64,000 nucleotides of DNA from Hyaloperonospora brassicae (taxonomy: Eukaryota > Oomycota > Peronosporomycetes > Peronosporales > Peronosporaceae). The stretch spans positions 1 through 64,000 of the forward strand of contig CANTFL010001114.1 in the NCBI GenBank assembly GCA_947650285.1, read 5' to 3'. Shown piece by piece: positions 1 to 11,379 of this stretch. Each line of letters opens with the position of its first letter. Position 1 is the stretch's first letter. The position numbers were made by a program, and so were the translations under genes. The notes beneath the pieces are model-generated. The model ran no database searches. It saw only the letters and a list, made by a program, of their open reading frames with translations, and was not told where the DNA came from.

Positions 1-792
1 TACACCGTCTACGGAGTCGAAAAATGCGTAACCAGCTGGAGTCGTTTGGGACAGGCCACCGTGTAAAAGTCTTCATGATGATATTCGAATCATACGCGTC
101 CGATTCATGTGAGCACCCAAGATGCACCGATGTCACTGCACGGGACACACTTGACGCCAAAATTTATTGAACCGTGATAGCCTCTACTCCATTGACGAGA
201 ACTCGCACTTGATAGTGCAGGAGATTGCGACCGACTGACGTTGATGATATTGGAGGAGTAGTTATGTCTTCGCGCCCCATAGTAGCAGGATACAAAAGCT
301 GAAGAGATTACCCGCAAAAAGTTGACTTGGCATGCCAACTGGCGGCAGACGCTTGATCCGGCAATATGAAAGTCAGTTGTCTCGTGTTGGCGTCGTAACT
401 GGTCTCCTTGGCACCCTGGACTATTTCCCGACTCACAACATTCGGGACCTGTCTCTCCCTCACAACGCTTCAAGAGCTGTAGGAGCAGAGTTTTATCAGC
501 GATTTAATGAGGTATGCGCACATACGGCGGTACAATTGTAATTCCTTTCTCTTCCAGGTAGGCCTCGAAAAAATCAATCATCACAACCCGCATGGATCGC
601 GTGTGCGTATAGACAAAAAACACTGACAAAGACGAGAGCATGATGCCTCCCATCGTCGAGGCCGCAAGTGACTCCTCCCTCTAGCGAAATCATCGAAAAG
701 AGATCGCCGTCATCCTTCTCCATCCAAGCCCTGGTAGCAGTGCGTACCAGAACCGTTAGTCGGGCAGGAGTTGCACCTGACGCCGAAGCACC

Positions 793-1389
793 TTAGTCGA
801 GTTGTCCGCTTGGGCAAGCCCGACCACCCGGGCCCTCATTGGGACCTTGCTGATTCACGCCGTCTGCGTATGAGCCGTTCGACCCGATGGGATCAGCGCC
901 ACAGCCGTCGTTGCGTTCTGGGCTGGACACGTTGACATGATCAGAGCAGCGATCGTCGGCCACAGTGGGTCGGCAACCTTCGTCACAATGAGGTCGGCGA
1001 CCGTCGCATAAGTGAGGTCGTCGAGCGTCGTCAGGTCTAGGGTTGTCGTCAGAGTCAATGTGGGCGACCGGGCCGTTGGCTACAGATGCGTACGAAAGTC
1101 GCCCACCTACCGCTTTGAGTACGACATTCTGAACGCCCGAGCCGTAGTCGGCCCCAACATCGGGGCGAATGGGTAGAGCGTCACCGCTCACGCCATCATA
1201 CCCCACCTCATCGAGTATGCCAGACATGGGATCACCCGGAACGGGCATGCTGTCCATCCCTCGTGGAAGATCAGCAGAGCTGTGCATCAAACTGTCGTCG
1301 ACAGTGCAGGTAAGTTGTAGGCACCCTTCCTCGTGCCACGATGTACGGTCTGCGCAATAAGTCGCAAGTATGGAAGTATCCTCCTCCAT
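793..1389 (-). CDS. Unrecognised 198-residue reading frame
   Basis: This open frame starts with ATG and encodes 198 residues rich in Asp, Gly, Pro and Ser. The middle part has short imperfect repeats built on an Arg-Arg-Pro-His / Cys-Asp-Gly theme, which mirror DNA repeats of the 'gaggtcggcgaccgtcg' type near 960-1045. I see no signal peptide, membrane segment or known motif. It may be a remnant of a gene or transposon linker, or simply an open frame in GC-richer DNA. No neighbouring gene helps to place it. Confidence 0.15.
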   Translation of the reverse strand: MEEDTSILATYCADRTSWHEEGCLQLTCTVDDSLMHSSADLPRGMDSMPVPGDPMSGILDEVGYDGVSGDALPIRPDVGADYGSGVQNVVLKAVGGRLSYASVANGPVAHIDSDDNPRPDDARRPHLCDGRRPHCDEGCRPTVADDRCSDHVNVSSPERNDGCGADPIGSNGSYADGVNQQGPNEGPGGRACPSGQLD

Positions 1390-2752
1390 TCTAAAGAGAA
1401 GGTACGGTGTGGCGCGTTACACGAAGTGGATCATAGGTGTCCGACGCTACCAAGATTGAATGTGTTTTATCGTGGTCTATAAAGACCCTTGTCTTGGCAT
1501 CCCTTTAGCCAGATGCTCATCACCTGTATTTCACAAGCACATGATCTCTATCTTGGACGAGCGGGCATGCCATACGCGGCATTGACTCATTACACTTTAA
1601 TGCGCATGTTTGACACCAATGAAGCACTTGTCGGACATTCATCAGACATTTCGTAGTCCTGCCTATCCGTCCGGTGGCTTCATGCTCGAAGCAACAATAT
1701 TGTAGCAAAGGGAATTACACCACAAGTAAACTCAGTGTCCATCAACTTAGTCTGCGCGCATTGCCATGATTGCATAGACCGCGGTCGGTTTTATCCCAGC
1801 ATTCACAAAAAATTGACGCCGATCTACACTTGCTTGGCTCTACCTCGCTCGTTACGGCCCATAAAGAAGCTGGCGTCGGTCTTCGTTGCGTCTCCGCCTG
1901 CATTATCCGGAGGTGACAGATGACGCGGTATCGGAGCGCAATCGTTTCGGTGCACGCAGACCGTGTACAGGGACTGAAAAGTGCTGGCTATATTCGTAAG
2001 GTCAGAAGGCAACACGAAAGACCTATCTTGAGCTACAGAGAGGTCTCAATCACCTGCTACTGACTGATACACAAATAATCAATTATCACTGCTCTCTTAC
2101 ATAGCAAAGCGCACGAATCAAGACGAAATGAAGCGACATCATTGATCGGCACACACTACGTACATTGCTGCTAGTTGCTGACCATCAATTCTATTGCGCT
2201 TTCTCTGCGGCCCTTCCCCGAGCTGACCGCTTCGGTATCAAAGTTTGTTATCCCAATTGACACTCGGGTAGATAATCACTGCCGTAACTAGTGGCTATGC
2301 TTTTTTTCACTCGTGCAAACAGCAGTACAATAGCAATTCGCGCTAGACACTACTGTTAGAGAGAAGTATTGTAATTGCACTTGTGCAAAGGTAGTAGAAA
2401 GTAAAAGTAAATATATTGAGTGTTTGCTTCGTCCGTTTACACTACCGTACATGTCTACCATCTGCACTGCAATTTGACCAGGTCAAGTTGGAGATGGCAC
2501 ACGTCCAGTCCGTGTGTTACCGTGTGATGGTCCTGCATGTCGTCCGTCTCTCGTCGTCCCACGTGCTTGGCATCCTGATCGTCCCACGTGACGTCCGACT
2601 CTACGCTTCCCACCTATCAAGTTATCAGAATAATAGCCAATCAGATTAGGTCAGACCTCACCTGCAATAGGTCGTGAAGTTGACCATCCAACCTCGATGG
2701 CCTGTGAGAAGTGTTATATTCTAACAACTACAAGCTCTGCATGCAAACAAGC

Positions 2753-2817
2753 ACATAACACACCACACCACAACACAACACAACATAACACAACATAACA
2801 CAACAGAATACAACACA
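2753..2817. repeat. ACACA-rich simple repeat
   Basis: Degenerate tandem 'cacaa/cataa' units run for about 65 bases. No gene is adjacent. Confidence 0.7.
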
Positions 2818-5473
2818 TGACCGACTTCTATGAGAGTCTGGAGGAGGTCAGTAAACTATGAGCTCAATATCTCGAACCATTCTGGGCTAACAAGCGAAGT
2901 TATTGATCGACTGTTACAAGAAACCTCAATCTGTATGGGGTATCCGTTCTATGCGTCAGGTGATCGTTGATGCTGGCAATTTAGCTCAGCTGAACAGTGG
3001 CTCGAGAACCAACCTAGCTCATTTTATATACAAAGCAACGCTCGTGATGTCATGGCGTTGACACCTCCTCATTGGTAGTGTGTCGATTTGCTTGCGACCT
3101 AAATAGTATGTAGCCGATATCGATGAAGTATGCCGAAGTTGGACGATTAGCCCCAACGTCTGTGTTCCAGTCACTGTTTCTCTTGAAGACGCGTGTCGCA
3201 CGGTCAAGATCTATATTTAGTAGTGTACTTGTAGGAAATGAAGAAAGTGTGGTTAATGACTTCTATATTAAAAGCGCGCGCCAGACGCGATTCGTCCCCC
3301 GCCCGCCAGGGGCCTCGTCAGTGGTTTTATCAATCTAGAAGTAACATATTTCTCTATCCTGCGCTCAACGACTAAGAACCTTCTAGAACTTAGTGCACCT
3401 ACACAAATCACCCATCATAACTACCAAACCTGGCAGCCGGGGCGTCGACCTGGAAGGGAGTGTCCACTGTGACATCTCCACTTCCAAAAGTAATGTATGG
3501 CACTGCTCAGCCATGCATCCCAGTAATCCGTATAGCAGCATGCATGAGGCTCCAGGATTGGCCATCGCAATGCATGAACACATACGTAATGTAAAGCTAA
3601 TTGAGCACAACGGCTTATGTTGCATACAGAATGACTAAGTCTTTACTGCTGCATCGATGGCGTTGGGAGGGGGCTGCCGACCGGGTATAAGAACCACGCG
3701 CTTACGTAGCTGCTTGTATCCCCGTCTGGAAGTTGTCTTACTTTCATGATGCACGTTTGAGTATAACAGAGCTGCTCATAGAACATTCGAAGCAAAGCGA
3801 GATTTATTAAATGCATCACTTTGAAGTAGACACTACGTTTTTAACCGTAGATTACGCGATGGGCTATGGCCGTAGGGCTACAAGATGTTAATCTTATCTT
3901 CATCATCATCGTAGTCGCCATTGCCATGCAGCTTCTACTCGGCAAAAACAGCGACTGGCAACCCGCTGTTAAAGAGTCGACACAGTCGAATGGTGTGTCT
4001 AGCTACTGTAATCAAGGAAAGGTGTGAGACGTCAGCCACAATCTCGCAGCCAGTATTATTGTCACACGGTGACGCCGACTTGCCATACCAAGAAACCACG
4101 CAGCATTTAATACGGCTTCTAGCGCAGCCTGGCCGATGCGCAATTGACCCACCGATCCAGATGATCAATATGATCGCTCTCCTCTACAAGCGGCGAGAAT
4201 GTATCTGTGACAGATCGATTTGTCCAGTCAGTCATCCACTCACGTTGGCCCTTCATGAACAATGGTGGAAGTGCTTTTGTATGAGGAAAGTGAGGTCCGT
4301 ATCTGACGTAGATGACCGACCACGACTGACTGTCACTATCAACCAGCAGCGGTACGTGCGCAATCTTATCACAGCTATAGTTTGATCGCGCTCAGCTCGA
4401 TGCGAACGTCGCAAGTATTTTCAATATGTGATTGATACTCACCTATTCTCGTCTACTTACACGTCTATTGACACGATGCGGTCGCTGATCGAATGATTTC
4501 TAACTCGTTCCCAACTTCTTACTCATCGAGGAAAATTTCTTCATATTAAATAAGTTACACTATCGAGAGACATGACATTTGCCGTATCAAACTGCGCACG
4601 AACGTGTTTGTTTGTACGTTCGTAAACTTGGTCATCAATCGTTAAGAATCTGCACTTTCGACGTCGACTTCAGGGAAAGGCTTGCACTGGTCACAAATGC
4701 CTTGCGTAGCACCTCACGCTGGCAGTAACCGGCCGTCAGGTCGACCCATTGTCGTGAGTAACGCAATGCTCGACGTACGATTGGATAGTCGATCCGGACA
4801 CTCGACGCACAACAGGACAGTAGATCCGAGTGAGGCGTTGTGTGGTTCGTGCAGACGACACTCGCGGTCTTCATCAAATAATGAGCGCTGTCGCTCAGCG
4901 AGTTTGTTCAGCTTCATCCACGAGTAGGACCGTATGGTCTCCACAGTTGGTCTCGACCAGAAAACGCCCAAACGATCGATGAAGTGTCGGCTGCGTGTCG
5001 GTCAAATCAAGGTGTGGTTCGCGCCATATTGCCATCCATCTTCCAGCAGCGTCAGATATGCTCGTCGCGTGCGAATAACGTAATAAGATCATTCTATGCT
5101 GGGCGAGGATCGAACCATACTTGCTGGTGTAAGTGGGCATAGCCACCCCAAACTGCACAAGAAAGTCCCCACTGGGTACTAGATGGAACGAAGTTGTAAA
5201 GACTGGACATGAGGGCTGGCTCGAGTCCGCGCGCGCAGAGCCAAGCGTTTACGACCCGGTGAACATAGAACTTGAAGCTTGCGTGCTGTTGCTGTCGCGT
5301 GCTCGAGCGACGGTGCTTCCCTCGTCCTTTCTAACGGTTAGCGCACGTCCCCGTCCTATCGTCAGATCTCAACTACTCGCTTGGTGTCCCTCCTTCTTGA
5401 TCGTCGCCGTCTACAGGTCATTCCGAAATTTCTAGAGCAAGAACACGATCCCAAGCCTCAAGACTCGTCAAAG

Positions 5474-5541
5474 ATGAACATCCGCTCGAACCTCATCATC
5501 GCCATTGCTGGTGCTATGCTCGGCACTGTCGTGGCTAAACG
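5474..5541 (+). pseudogene. Signal-peptide exon of a secreted protein, cut by the retroelement
   Basis: An ATG at 5474 opens a frame of 22 codons whose product has a classic secretory signal: a short N-region (MNIRSN), a hydrophobic core (LIIAIAGAMLGTVVA) and a likely cleavage site after VVA. The frame then runs straight into the LTR at 5542 and stops after a few LTR-encoded codons. The rest of the gene should lie beyond 13522. There the matching frame reads only about 34 further codons to a stop, and no mature domain is recognisable. I infer that a secreted protein gene was broken by the insertion. Oomycetes encode many secreted proteins, but there is no evidence here for any particular class. 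Confidence 0.45.
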
Positions 5542-5933
5542 TGTAACGGGGCACACCCTTGCGTGAACTAAACGCAAGGGCTTTGGTGCCCCGCCAGACG
5601 TACACGTGGCAAGCGAGGAAGCGTCGATAAGGGAAAAGTAAAACTGTTATATTAATATAATTAAGTCTTTTAACTACTGTCTCTCTGTTTGACTTAACTT
5701 AATTATGCTAATATAACTGAGTGTATGGTGACGTCTACTCACCACTCATTGCGCGCGTCTTGCGGCGATTGGTGGGTTGATGTCTTCAAGATATCGACCA
5801 ATGAACAGACTCTTTGGTCGACCCATTAATATCACCACTTCGGTGATATTGTTCAAAGAATATTCAACTTACTATTCTTTATTGTCATTATCTCTCAAAT
5901 GACAATTTCCATGTAACGGGCTGCCCCGTTACA
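5542..5933 (-). repeat. Left LTR (3' LTR of the minus-strand element)
   Basis: It begins with TGTAACGGGG and ends with CCCCGTTACA. It is 392 bases long, the same length as the right copy. The two ends form a 12-base inverted repeat (TGTAACGGGGCA / TGCCCCGTTACA). The interior is packed with stem-forming pairs, for example 5881-5889 with 5898-5906, and a compound stem at 5768-5802. Confidence 0.95.
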
Positions 5934-5936
5934 TAA

Positions 5937-5945
5937 CCCCCCTTT
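5937..5945 (-). promoter_or_regulatory. Polypurine tract
   Basis: On the minus strand AAAGGGGGG ends three bases before the left LTR. This is the usual plus-strand priming tract of an LTR element and fits the minus orientation. Confidence 0.8.
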
Positions 5946-6064
5946 CACTGATAGTCACTGTGTGACTATCGAAAATATGGCGGCCACCCGTTGGCCACCA
6001 GTGGGACAGGGAGAACTGGTTGGGTCCGTTCCATTCACTTTCCGCTTGACCTCGCATAGTTAAC

Positions 6065-7672
6065 ATGTCTATGCGAGGTGACTCAAGACCTACACATCCC
6101 GGTGCTGTGTCAGCCTCTGCGGCAGACGATTCGTCGTCTGCTGCTCCTTCTTCGCCTGCAGCAACAGGTGCTGCAGGTACGCGCGGCACCTCACCGCGTG
6201 CGCATGATGACCCCGACGTTGAGGTCATCTATTCTGGCGAGTCAGACGTGTATGACTCGGGCAATGCTCCAGAGGCGTCTCGCTCACCGGCGACGCCTCA
6301 GTATTCGCCAAGGCCACTGCCGAACGAACGGACTCGTGAGTTGCATCACAGTCTGTTCGGCAGTGATTACGATGATCAGGGTGGTGAGGAATATTATTCC
6401 TTACCACCGCCGGCTCGTGCGTCTTCGCACGAGCGTGATGACGATGGCGTGATCCGTCGTCAATCTGGGAGCCGTGGTACCTACAGAGGTACCACTGTGA
6501 ATCGTGATGAGCCGAAGCCGTGGCGTTTGCCCGAACGGCTCATCAATAGCTTGCCTCACGAGACAAGCCAACACCATCGAATGCCCTTATTCGATGCGAC
6601 TGAGCTTTACGGCTTGAGTTCCAGCGCGAAGAACTTTCGCGCTGAAGAAGAATTTTATCTCGATGTCTTTCCTAGATATCGATGGTACAACGGCAACCAA
6701 AAGCGTGACAAAGCATCGCTTTTGGCTGCGTGGAAAGCATTCGTCCAAAACGTAAAGAATTTTGGACGAGAAGGGTGGCTCAAGAAACTTGAGACGACAC
6801 GCCTCAGGTTCGGAAGGCGAACGCCAACCGGTGCTAGGTACCGGTTGCACTGTTTGTCGAGTGAGGCAGGCATTCCTTGCCTCACATGGGGAGACCCTTG
6901 TGCGAGTTGTACTGACAACTAGCAAAGTGCGCATAGGGACGTGTATTCCCTAGATTCTCCCTGGGGAAGGGCACACATCTCGTATGAGATGCGTGACGCG
7001 ATTGAAAACTTGCAATCCGTCTACAAGCGCCAGAAGCGCGTGTTTACCGATGGGCCCGAGGACCAATCGGATGAGTCTCGTCATACTGGTGGAGGAGACC
7101 AGGCACATCCGTCAACAGCTGAGAGCGGGGCTCCCAGCTGTTCCAAGAGGGTGGATACCCCCGCCACTGGACGAGGTAGCTCGTCCTTGATCCTGAATCG
7201 TCACGGTGGTTCAAAATACGCTCCACTAGAAAGCGTTGATCACCGTGAGCATCCACCAAAGGATGTGGTGGAGAAGGAAAGACCTCCTCCAGATGATTAG
7301 GTTCACCATCTCAACCCTTACGAGATGGATCGCGCAATCGATGAATTACGCGATGACTTGAAGCACGAGCGCGACCGGAGCTACGCTTTGACTGATACCG
7401 TGCGGAAGAACCGCAAGGATCACGAGGCTGATCGGGCGAGGGATCGCGCCGATTATGCCACAGCGCAGCTTCAGGTCGAGCGGGATGTCTGCTCCCTATT
7501 CGGCGAGCTGGCGACAGCTCGCGGGGAGATATCTCGGTTGAGTTCCGAGGTATCATATCTGCGCGACCAGACGGATCGTCTGGAGCGCGAACGCAAGAAC
7601 TTGATGGATGTTCTTGAACGTGGGGGCTATCTTCACCGGCAGAAGAAGGCTCGTAATGACAGTACGACCTAA
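6065..7672 (+). pseudogene. Antisense accessory reading frame of the retroelement, two in-frame TAG stops
   Basis: One plus-strand frame runs for 536 codons, antisense to Pol, from an ATG at 6065. It is interrupted only by TAG at 6920-6922 and TAG at 7298-7300. The N-terminal third is Ser/Ala/Asp-rich and probably disordered. A conserved-looking basic/aromatic block follows (KPWRLPERL; then FYLDVFPRYRWYNGNQ, KASLLAAWKAFVQ, GREGWLKKLETTRLRFGRR). The last 115 codons are strongly heptad-like coiled coil, rich in Arg, Glu and Leu. Its function is unknown. From memory, similar hypothetical proteins occur in Phytophthora annotations, but I cannot check this. Antisense extra genes next to the 3' LTR are known in some plant Ty3/gypsy lineages. 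The stops suggest decay; readthrough is a less likely alternative. Confidence 0.6.
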
Positions 7673-8021
7673 GCCTCCCCACGTAAAACGTAGGATGCGT
7701 GCGCGTCCTACGTGGCAATTCGATCGTGTATACATTGCCCTTGCGATGCAACACTCGAAATGACCCAATGTATTTCGGCAGTAGTTTACTACTGCCGACA
7801 CTAGTGACTGCATGTCCAGGTAATATTACCGTTGACATTAGTACTAGGTCATTGACTTTAAATGAAAGAACATTTGCTCTTCCATTCTTGTCTGCGTTCC
7901 GTTTCTGACGGTCCACCTCATTTGCGATGGAGTCCTGAACGAAACGGACTACCGCTTCTCGAGTCAGCAGGAAGTTCTCTGCTGACTCTTTGTTTTGTCT
8001 TTCAGTGCGCTTCGTGCGCAC
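7044..8021 (-). pseudogene. pol: Integrase C-terminal domain and chromodomain
   Basis: The first part (8021 to about 7680) has the typical integrase tail: 'KVNDLVLMSTVILPG', 'KLLPKYIGSFRVL' and 'HPTFYVGRLRSY'. A Pro/Ser/Arg-rich linker follows. A stop near 7311 interrupts the frame, and in the same frame 7259-7044 encodes a chromodomain (FLVERILNHRDD..., then YLVQWRGYPPSWNSWEP). In chromoviruses this module reads histone marks and steers integration. The linker and chromodomain lie opposite the accessory frame on the plus strand, so both strands carry coding information here. Confidence 0.85.
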
Positions 8022-8112
8022 TGCTAAGAGATTGCTCTCTTCTTCAGCGAGGTTGTCTTCTTCCTCGCTGGCATAATCGTTGACGATGCTAAATATACCA
8101 GCATCGTCATCA

Positions 8113-8973
8113 TCATCCGATCAATGATAGCGTCATCGCTATTATTGAGGTGATCTTCTTCATCGATGTCGACTTGATCGACATCGGCATCATACGTGAC
8201 GACGTTAGCGTCGACACGTGTTGAGCAAGAGCCAAAACGGTTTTTGATCGAACGAGTCCCTCCCCCCTTATCCAAGAGTCACACTCTAATAGAGCGGGCA
8301 CACGTGGATGGCGCAAGCCATTCACGTAAAACGGTGTGTGCTGGGTGGAAGCATGCACCGAATTATTGATGGCGAATTCCACCATTGGTAGGAATTCGCT
8401 CCAACTCGGAAACGAGTGGACATATCCTCGAAGGATCTCTTCGAGGACACGGCTCGCACGTTCCGTCTGACCATCTGTTTCAGGATGGTCAGAAGTGGAC
8501 ATCGTCAATCGTGTTCCGAGAGAACGGAACACGGTTTGCCAAAATGCCGCCGTGAACCGAGGGTCACGGTCGGATACGAGTTCACGGGGTAACCCGTGGA
8601 GTCTAAAGACCGTGTCGAGAAAGACACGAGCACAACCTTGAGCCTTGATCGACTCAGGGACAGCAGCAAGATGGACCATCTTGCCGGACCGGTCAACAAA
8701 CACAAGAATACTATTATTCTTGTGAGCGTCTTTGGGAAAACCGAAGACGAAGTCCATTGAAACGGACTGCCAGCACTCTGTCGGAACAGGCAGAGGCTGC
8801 AATGGCACACGGGATGAAGGACTAGGCTTCACCCGTTGACAAACATCGCAATCGCGTATGTACTTGCGTGCAAACTGATACTGGCGTGGCCAGTAAAAGT
8901 CACGACTTACCGTGAGGAAAGTCTTTTCTCTACCACGATGGCCGCCTGTTGGGTCATTGTGACACTCATACAT
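8113..8973 (-). pseudogene. pol: Integrase: zinc-binding and catalytic core
   Basis: An HHCC zinc-binding motif (H..GGH...CDVCQ) comes first. The DDE catalytic core follows: SMDFVFGFPKD gives the first Asp, ELVSDRDPRFTAAFW the second, and TSDHPETDGQTERASRVLE the Glu. The enzyme inserts the cDNA into chromosomes. The frame degenerates after residue about 245, and the C-terminal domain continues in another frame (8021 downwards). Confidence 0.9.
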
Positions 8974-9220
8974 GATGCGTAAACGCGAATCATGATGAGC
9001 AACACGACGACACGAGGCGTGTCGTCGGCAACAGCTGTATAGTACATCAATCCGTTGCGTGTACTATACCGATCCTATGAGGATTGGTACAAAGCCGGTA
9101 AATCCCTCATTGATTTACTGGATGGATTCACCAGATGATCCATCAATCGCAGAATATCCTTACCTTCTGCGTATGCCTTTCGTACGTCGTCAAGTAAGCT
9201 TGACGACGGAACACTGGCTG

Positions 9221-9691
9221 TCAGTGTCGCAACAGTGGGCTTATCCTCACTGTTGGATTGTGCGACCGGCTCGAAATCGGGCCGGCGCGAAAGAGCATCC
9301 GCGAGACATTGAGTCGTCCCGGTTTATACTCCACGGAGAAGTTATACTCCGCGAAGAAAGACATCCACCTCGCCATTCTTTGCGAGAGGTGTGGGCTGTT
9401 TACGGCCGTGCGTAATGACGCATGGTCCGTATAGACAACAAACGGTCTATCTCCCAATAGACAGACGCGAAACTTAGCCAGTGCGTACTTCATGGCAAGG
9501 AGTTCCTTGTCATGCACTAGGTAATTGCGCTCAGCTGCTTGCAGCTGGAGCGACTGATAACAGACGACGCGCTCCGCGCCACCTGCATCGTACTGCATTA
9601 ACGCACAGCCGATTGCAAAATCGCTGTCGTCACAGACCACATGAAATGGTCTGTCCTGATCTGCAATAGCCAAGATCGGCGATTTCATCAA
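9221..9691 (-). pseudogene. pol: RNase H domain
   Basis: It contains the Ty3/gypsy RNase H signature (DDSDFAIGCALMQ, then YLVHDKELLAMKYALAKFR and YTDHASLRT). The domain degrades the RNA strand of the RNA/DNA hybrid. It directly follows RT and is followed, after a frameshift, by the integrase. The C-terminal tail of this frame is probably out of frame. Confidence 0.88.
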
Positions 9692-9721
9692 GATTTGCTT
9701 GATACCCTCAAAGGAAAGCTG

Positions 9722-11137
9722 TCACTCAGCGTTCCATGACCACTTGACATTTTTCTTGAGCAAGCGAGAAAGATGAACAGTCATCTCGGCGTAGTTGCGC
9801 GAGTACTTGTGCAAGTACGCCGCTAGACCAAGGAACTTCCGAAGTCCCTTGACATCGACTGGCACTGGCCAGTCGGTGATCGCCTTGATCTTTTCGGGAT
9901 CAGGGCGTACGCCGTGTTTACCCACGATGCACCCAAGAAGTGGTATTTCGCTAGCCGCAAATATACGCTTCTTGAGGTTGGCGTACAACTTATGCTTGCG
10001 CATAAGTTGAAGAACCTGACGAACGTGAGTTCTGTGAACTTCAACGTCCGTCTTTCCGTCCATAGCCCGGCTATGGACGAACAAATCGTCGAAGTAACTC
10101 GGTGCGAAGTCTCGCACCGGTCTCAACAGATTTGTGACACATCTGTTGAATGTTGCAGGGGTATTGCTCAGCCCCTGTGGCATCACTAGCCACTCCCACA
10201 ACATACCGCTGGGGGTGCTCACTGCTGTGTACGGGATGTCCCGTTCACGCATGAGGATCTGATAGAATCCATCCATCGGATCCATGGACGAAAAGATGGT
10301 ACCCTTTGACATACCATCTATGATTACGTCCTTCCTCGGTATCGGCGTCTGAGCCGGTGCCGTTGCAGCATTCAATTTTTTGAATGCGTGCACTATCCGC
10401 CATCCTCCTGTGGACTTTCGCACACAGAAGGCCAGAGAGCTGTGAGGGGATGTTGATTCCCTCACATAACCCGCTGATAAGCGATCGGCAAAGAACTTGT
10501 CGGTCGCTAGTACTTGTTCACGAGGAAGTGGCCACTGCTTCATGACACGGTACTTCGAGCCCGGTTTGAGCTCGATCTCGTGTCGAGTGCCTTTGTCCTT
10601 AGGCAACTCGCAAGGTACGGATTCAGGGAACACATCCCTGAATTCGATCAAATCCTTATACAAAGGATTTGCCTGAAGTGACTCCCAGGATTGGGACGCG
10701 TATCGCTCAATCCGAGTCTTCTCATCGAGGACACTTTCGTCCATCGATGAGCTGCTGAGAACCCGTTCGTTCTCAGCAAATACTGTTGCCGACCGAATGT
10801 CGGTCACATACTCGTCCTCTGTGACGAGTATGCAGATCTGCTTGACTTTGCCACTACGCAGATCACGCAAGAACCGTTTCGGTTCTAGCGTTGGCAACTG
10901 AGTTATCTCCGAAGTTAACTTCAGAGGCACAATCAGATCAAGTGTATAAGCGCCTACACTTGATCCGTCATTTACCAAGACGGTCAACGTCTCGGTTTCT
11001 TCCTGGGAACTTGCTTTCACAGGTTGCTGAGGGCCTAATCTTTCAGCAAGTGACTCTTGAGGAATTCCTTCCTCAAGTACGTTGAAACTATTCTCTATAC
11101 GTCTTCTGACTGTGGCTGTGCAACCACAGTCAGGCAC
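9722..11137 (-). pseudogene. pol: Reverse transcriptase domain
   Basis: This is the longest Pol frame (471 codons). It contains the RT landmarks in order: LPREQ region, SAGYVRES, WRIVHAFKKLN, MPQGLSNTPATFNR, the catalytic YFDDLFVHS (YxDD) and GCIVGKHGVRPDPEKIKAI, ending in the thumb/connection region with KFLGLAAYLHKY. It copies the element RNA into DNA. The frame stops just before the RNase H part (9691), which resumes in the same frame class after a short gap. Domain content is complete, but the polyprotein is not. Confidence 0.92.
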
Positions 11138-11379
11138 CGATCCTCTACGGTCGACTCTCCAGTCGACCTAGGATGTCCATGTTGCCCTTTGAAGGCTACA
11201 GGTTTCTTCCTTCTAAGATAATGCCCGCTAGGCATGCATCCATGTACCGGTCCACTCGACTTATTCGAGTGGTGGACCTTCGGCGCAGCCCGTACTTCTG
11301 TACAGCCGCCGGGAGCTCACTCTACAGTGTAGTGATCAGTTACACTTAGGTCTTGTGCAGTCGTACTAACGCCCATACC

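Larger units (their letters stand above)
1..5473. other. Gene-poor flank left of the retroelement
   Basis: I see no recognisable gene here apart from the weak reading frame at 793-1389 and the signal-peptide exon that begins at 5474. Open frames are short and low in coding character. An ACACA-rich simple repeat lies at 2753-2817. A 154-codon frame on the plus strand (3921-4385) has no feature I recognise. Confidence 0.5.

Noticed and set aside
5105..5160. tRNA-like B-box (GGTTCGATCC) on the minus strand
   Set aside because: No fitting A-box, anticodon arm or acceptor stem at the right distance.
6920..6922. TAG in the antisense frame as a programmed readthrough or recoded codon
   Set aside because: All other genes here use normal stops, and the element has frameshifts elsewhere, so simple decay explains it better.
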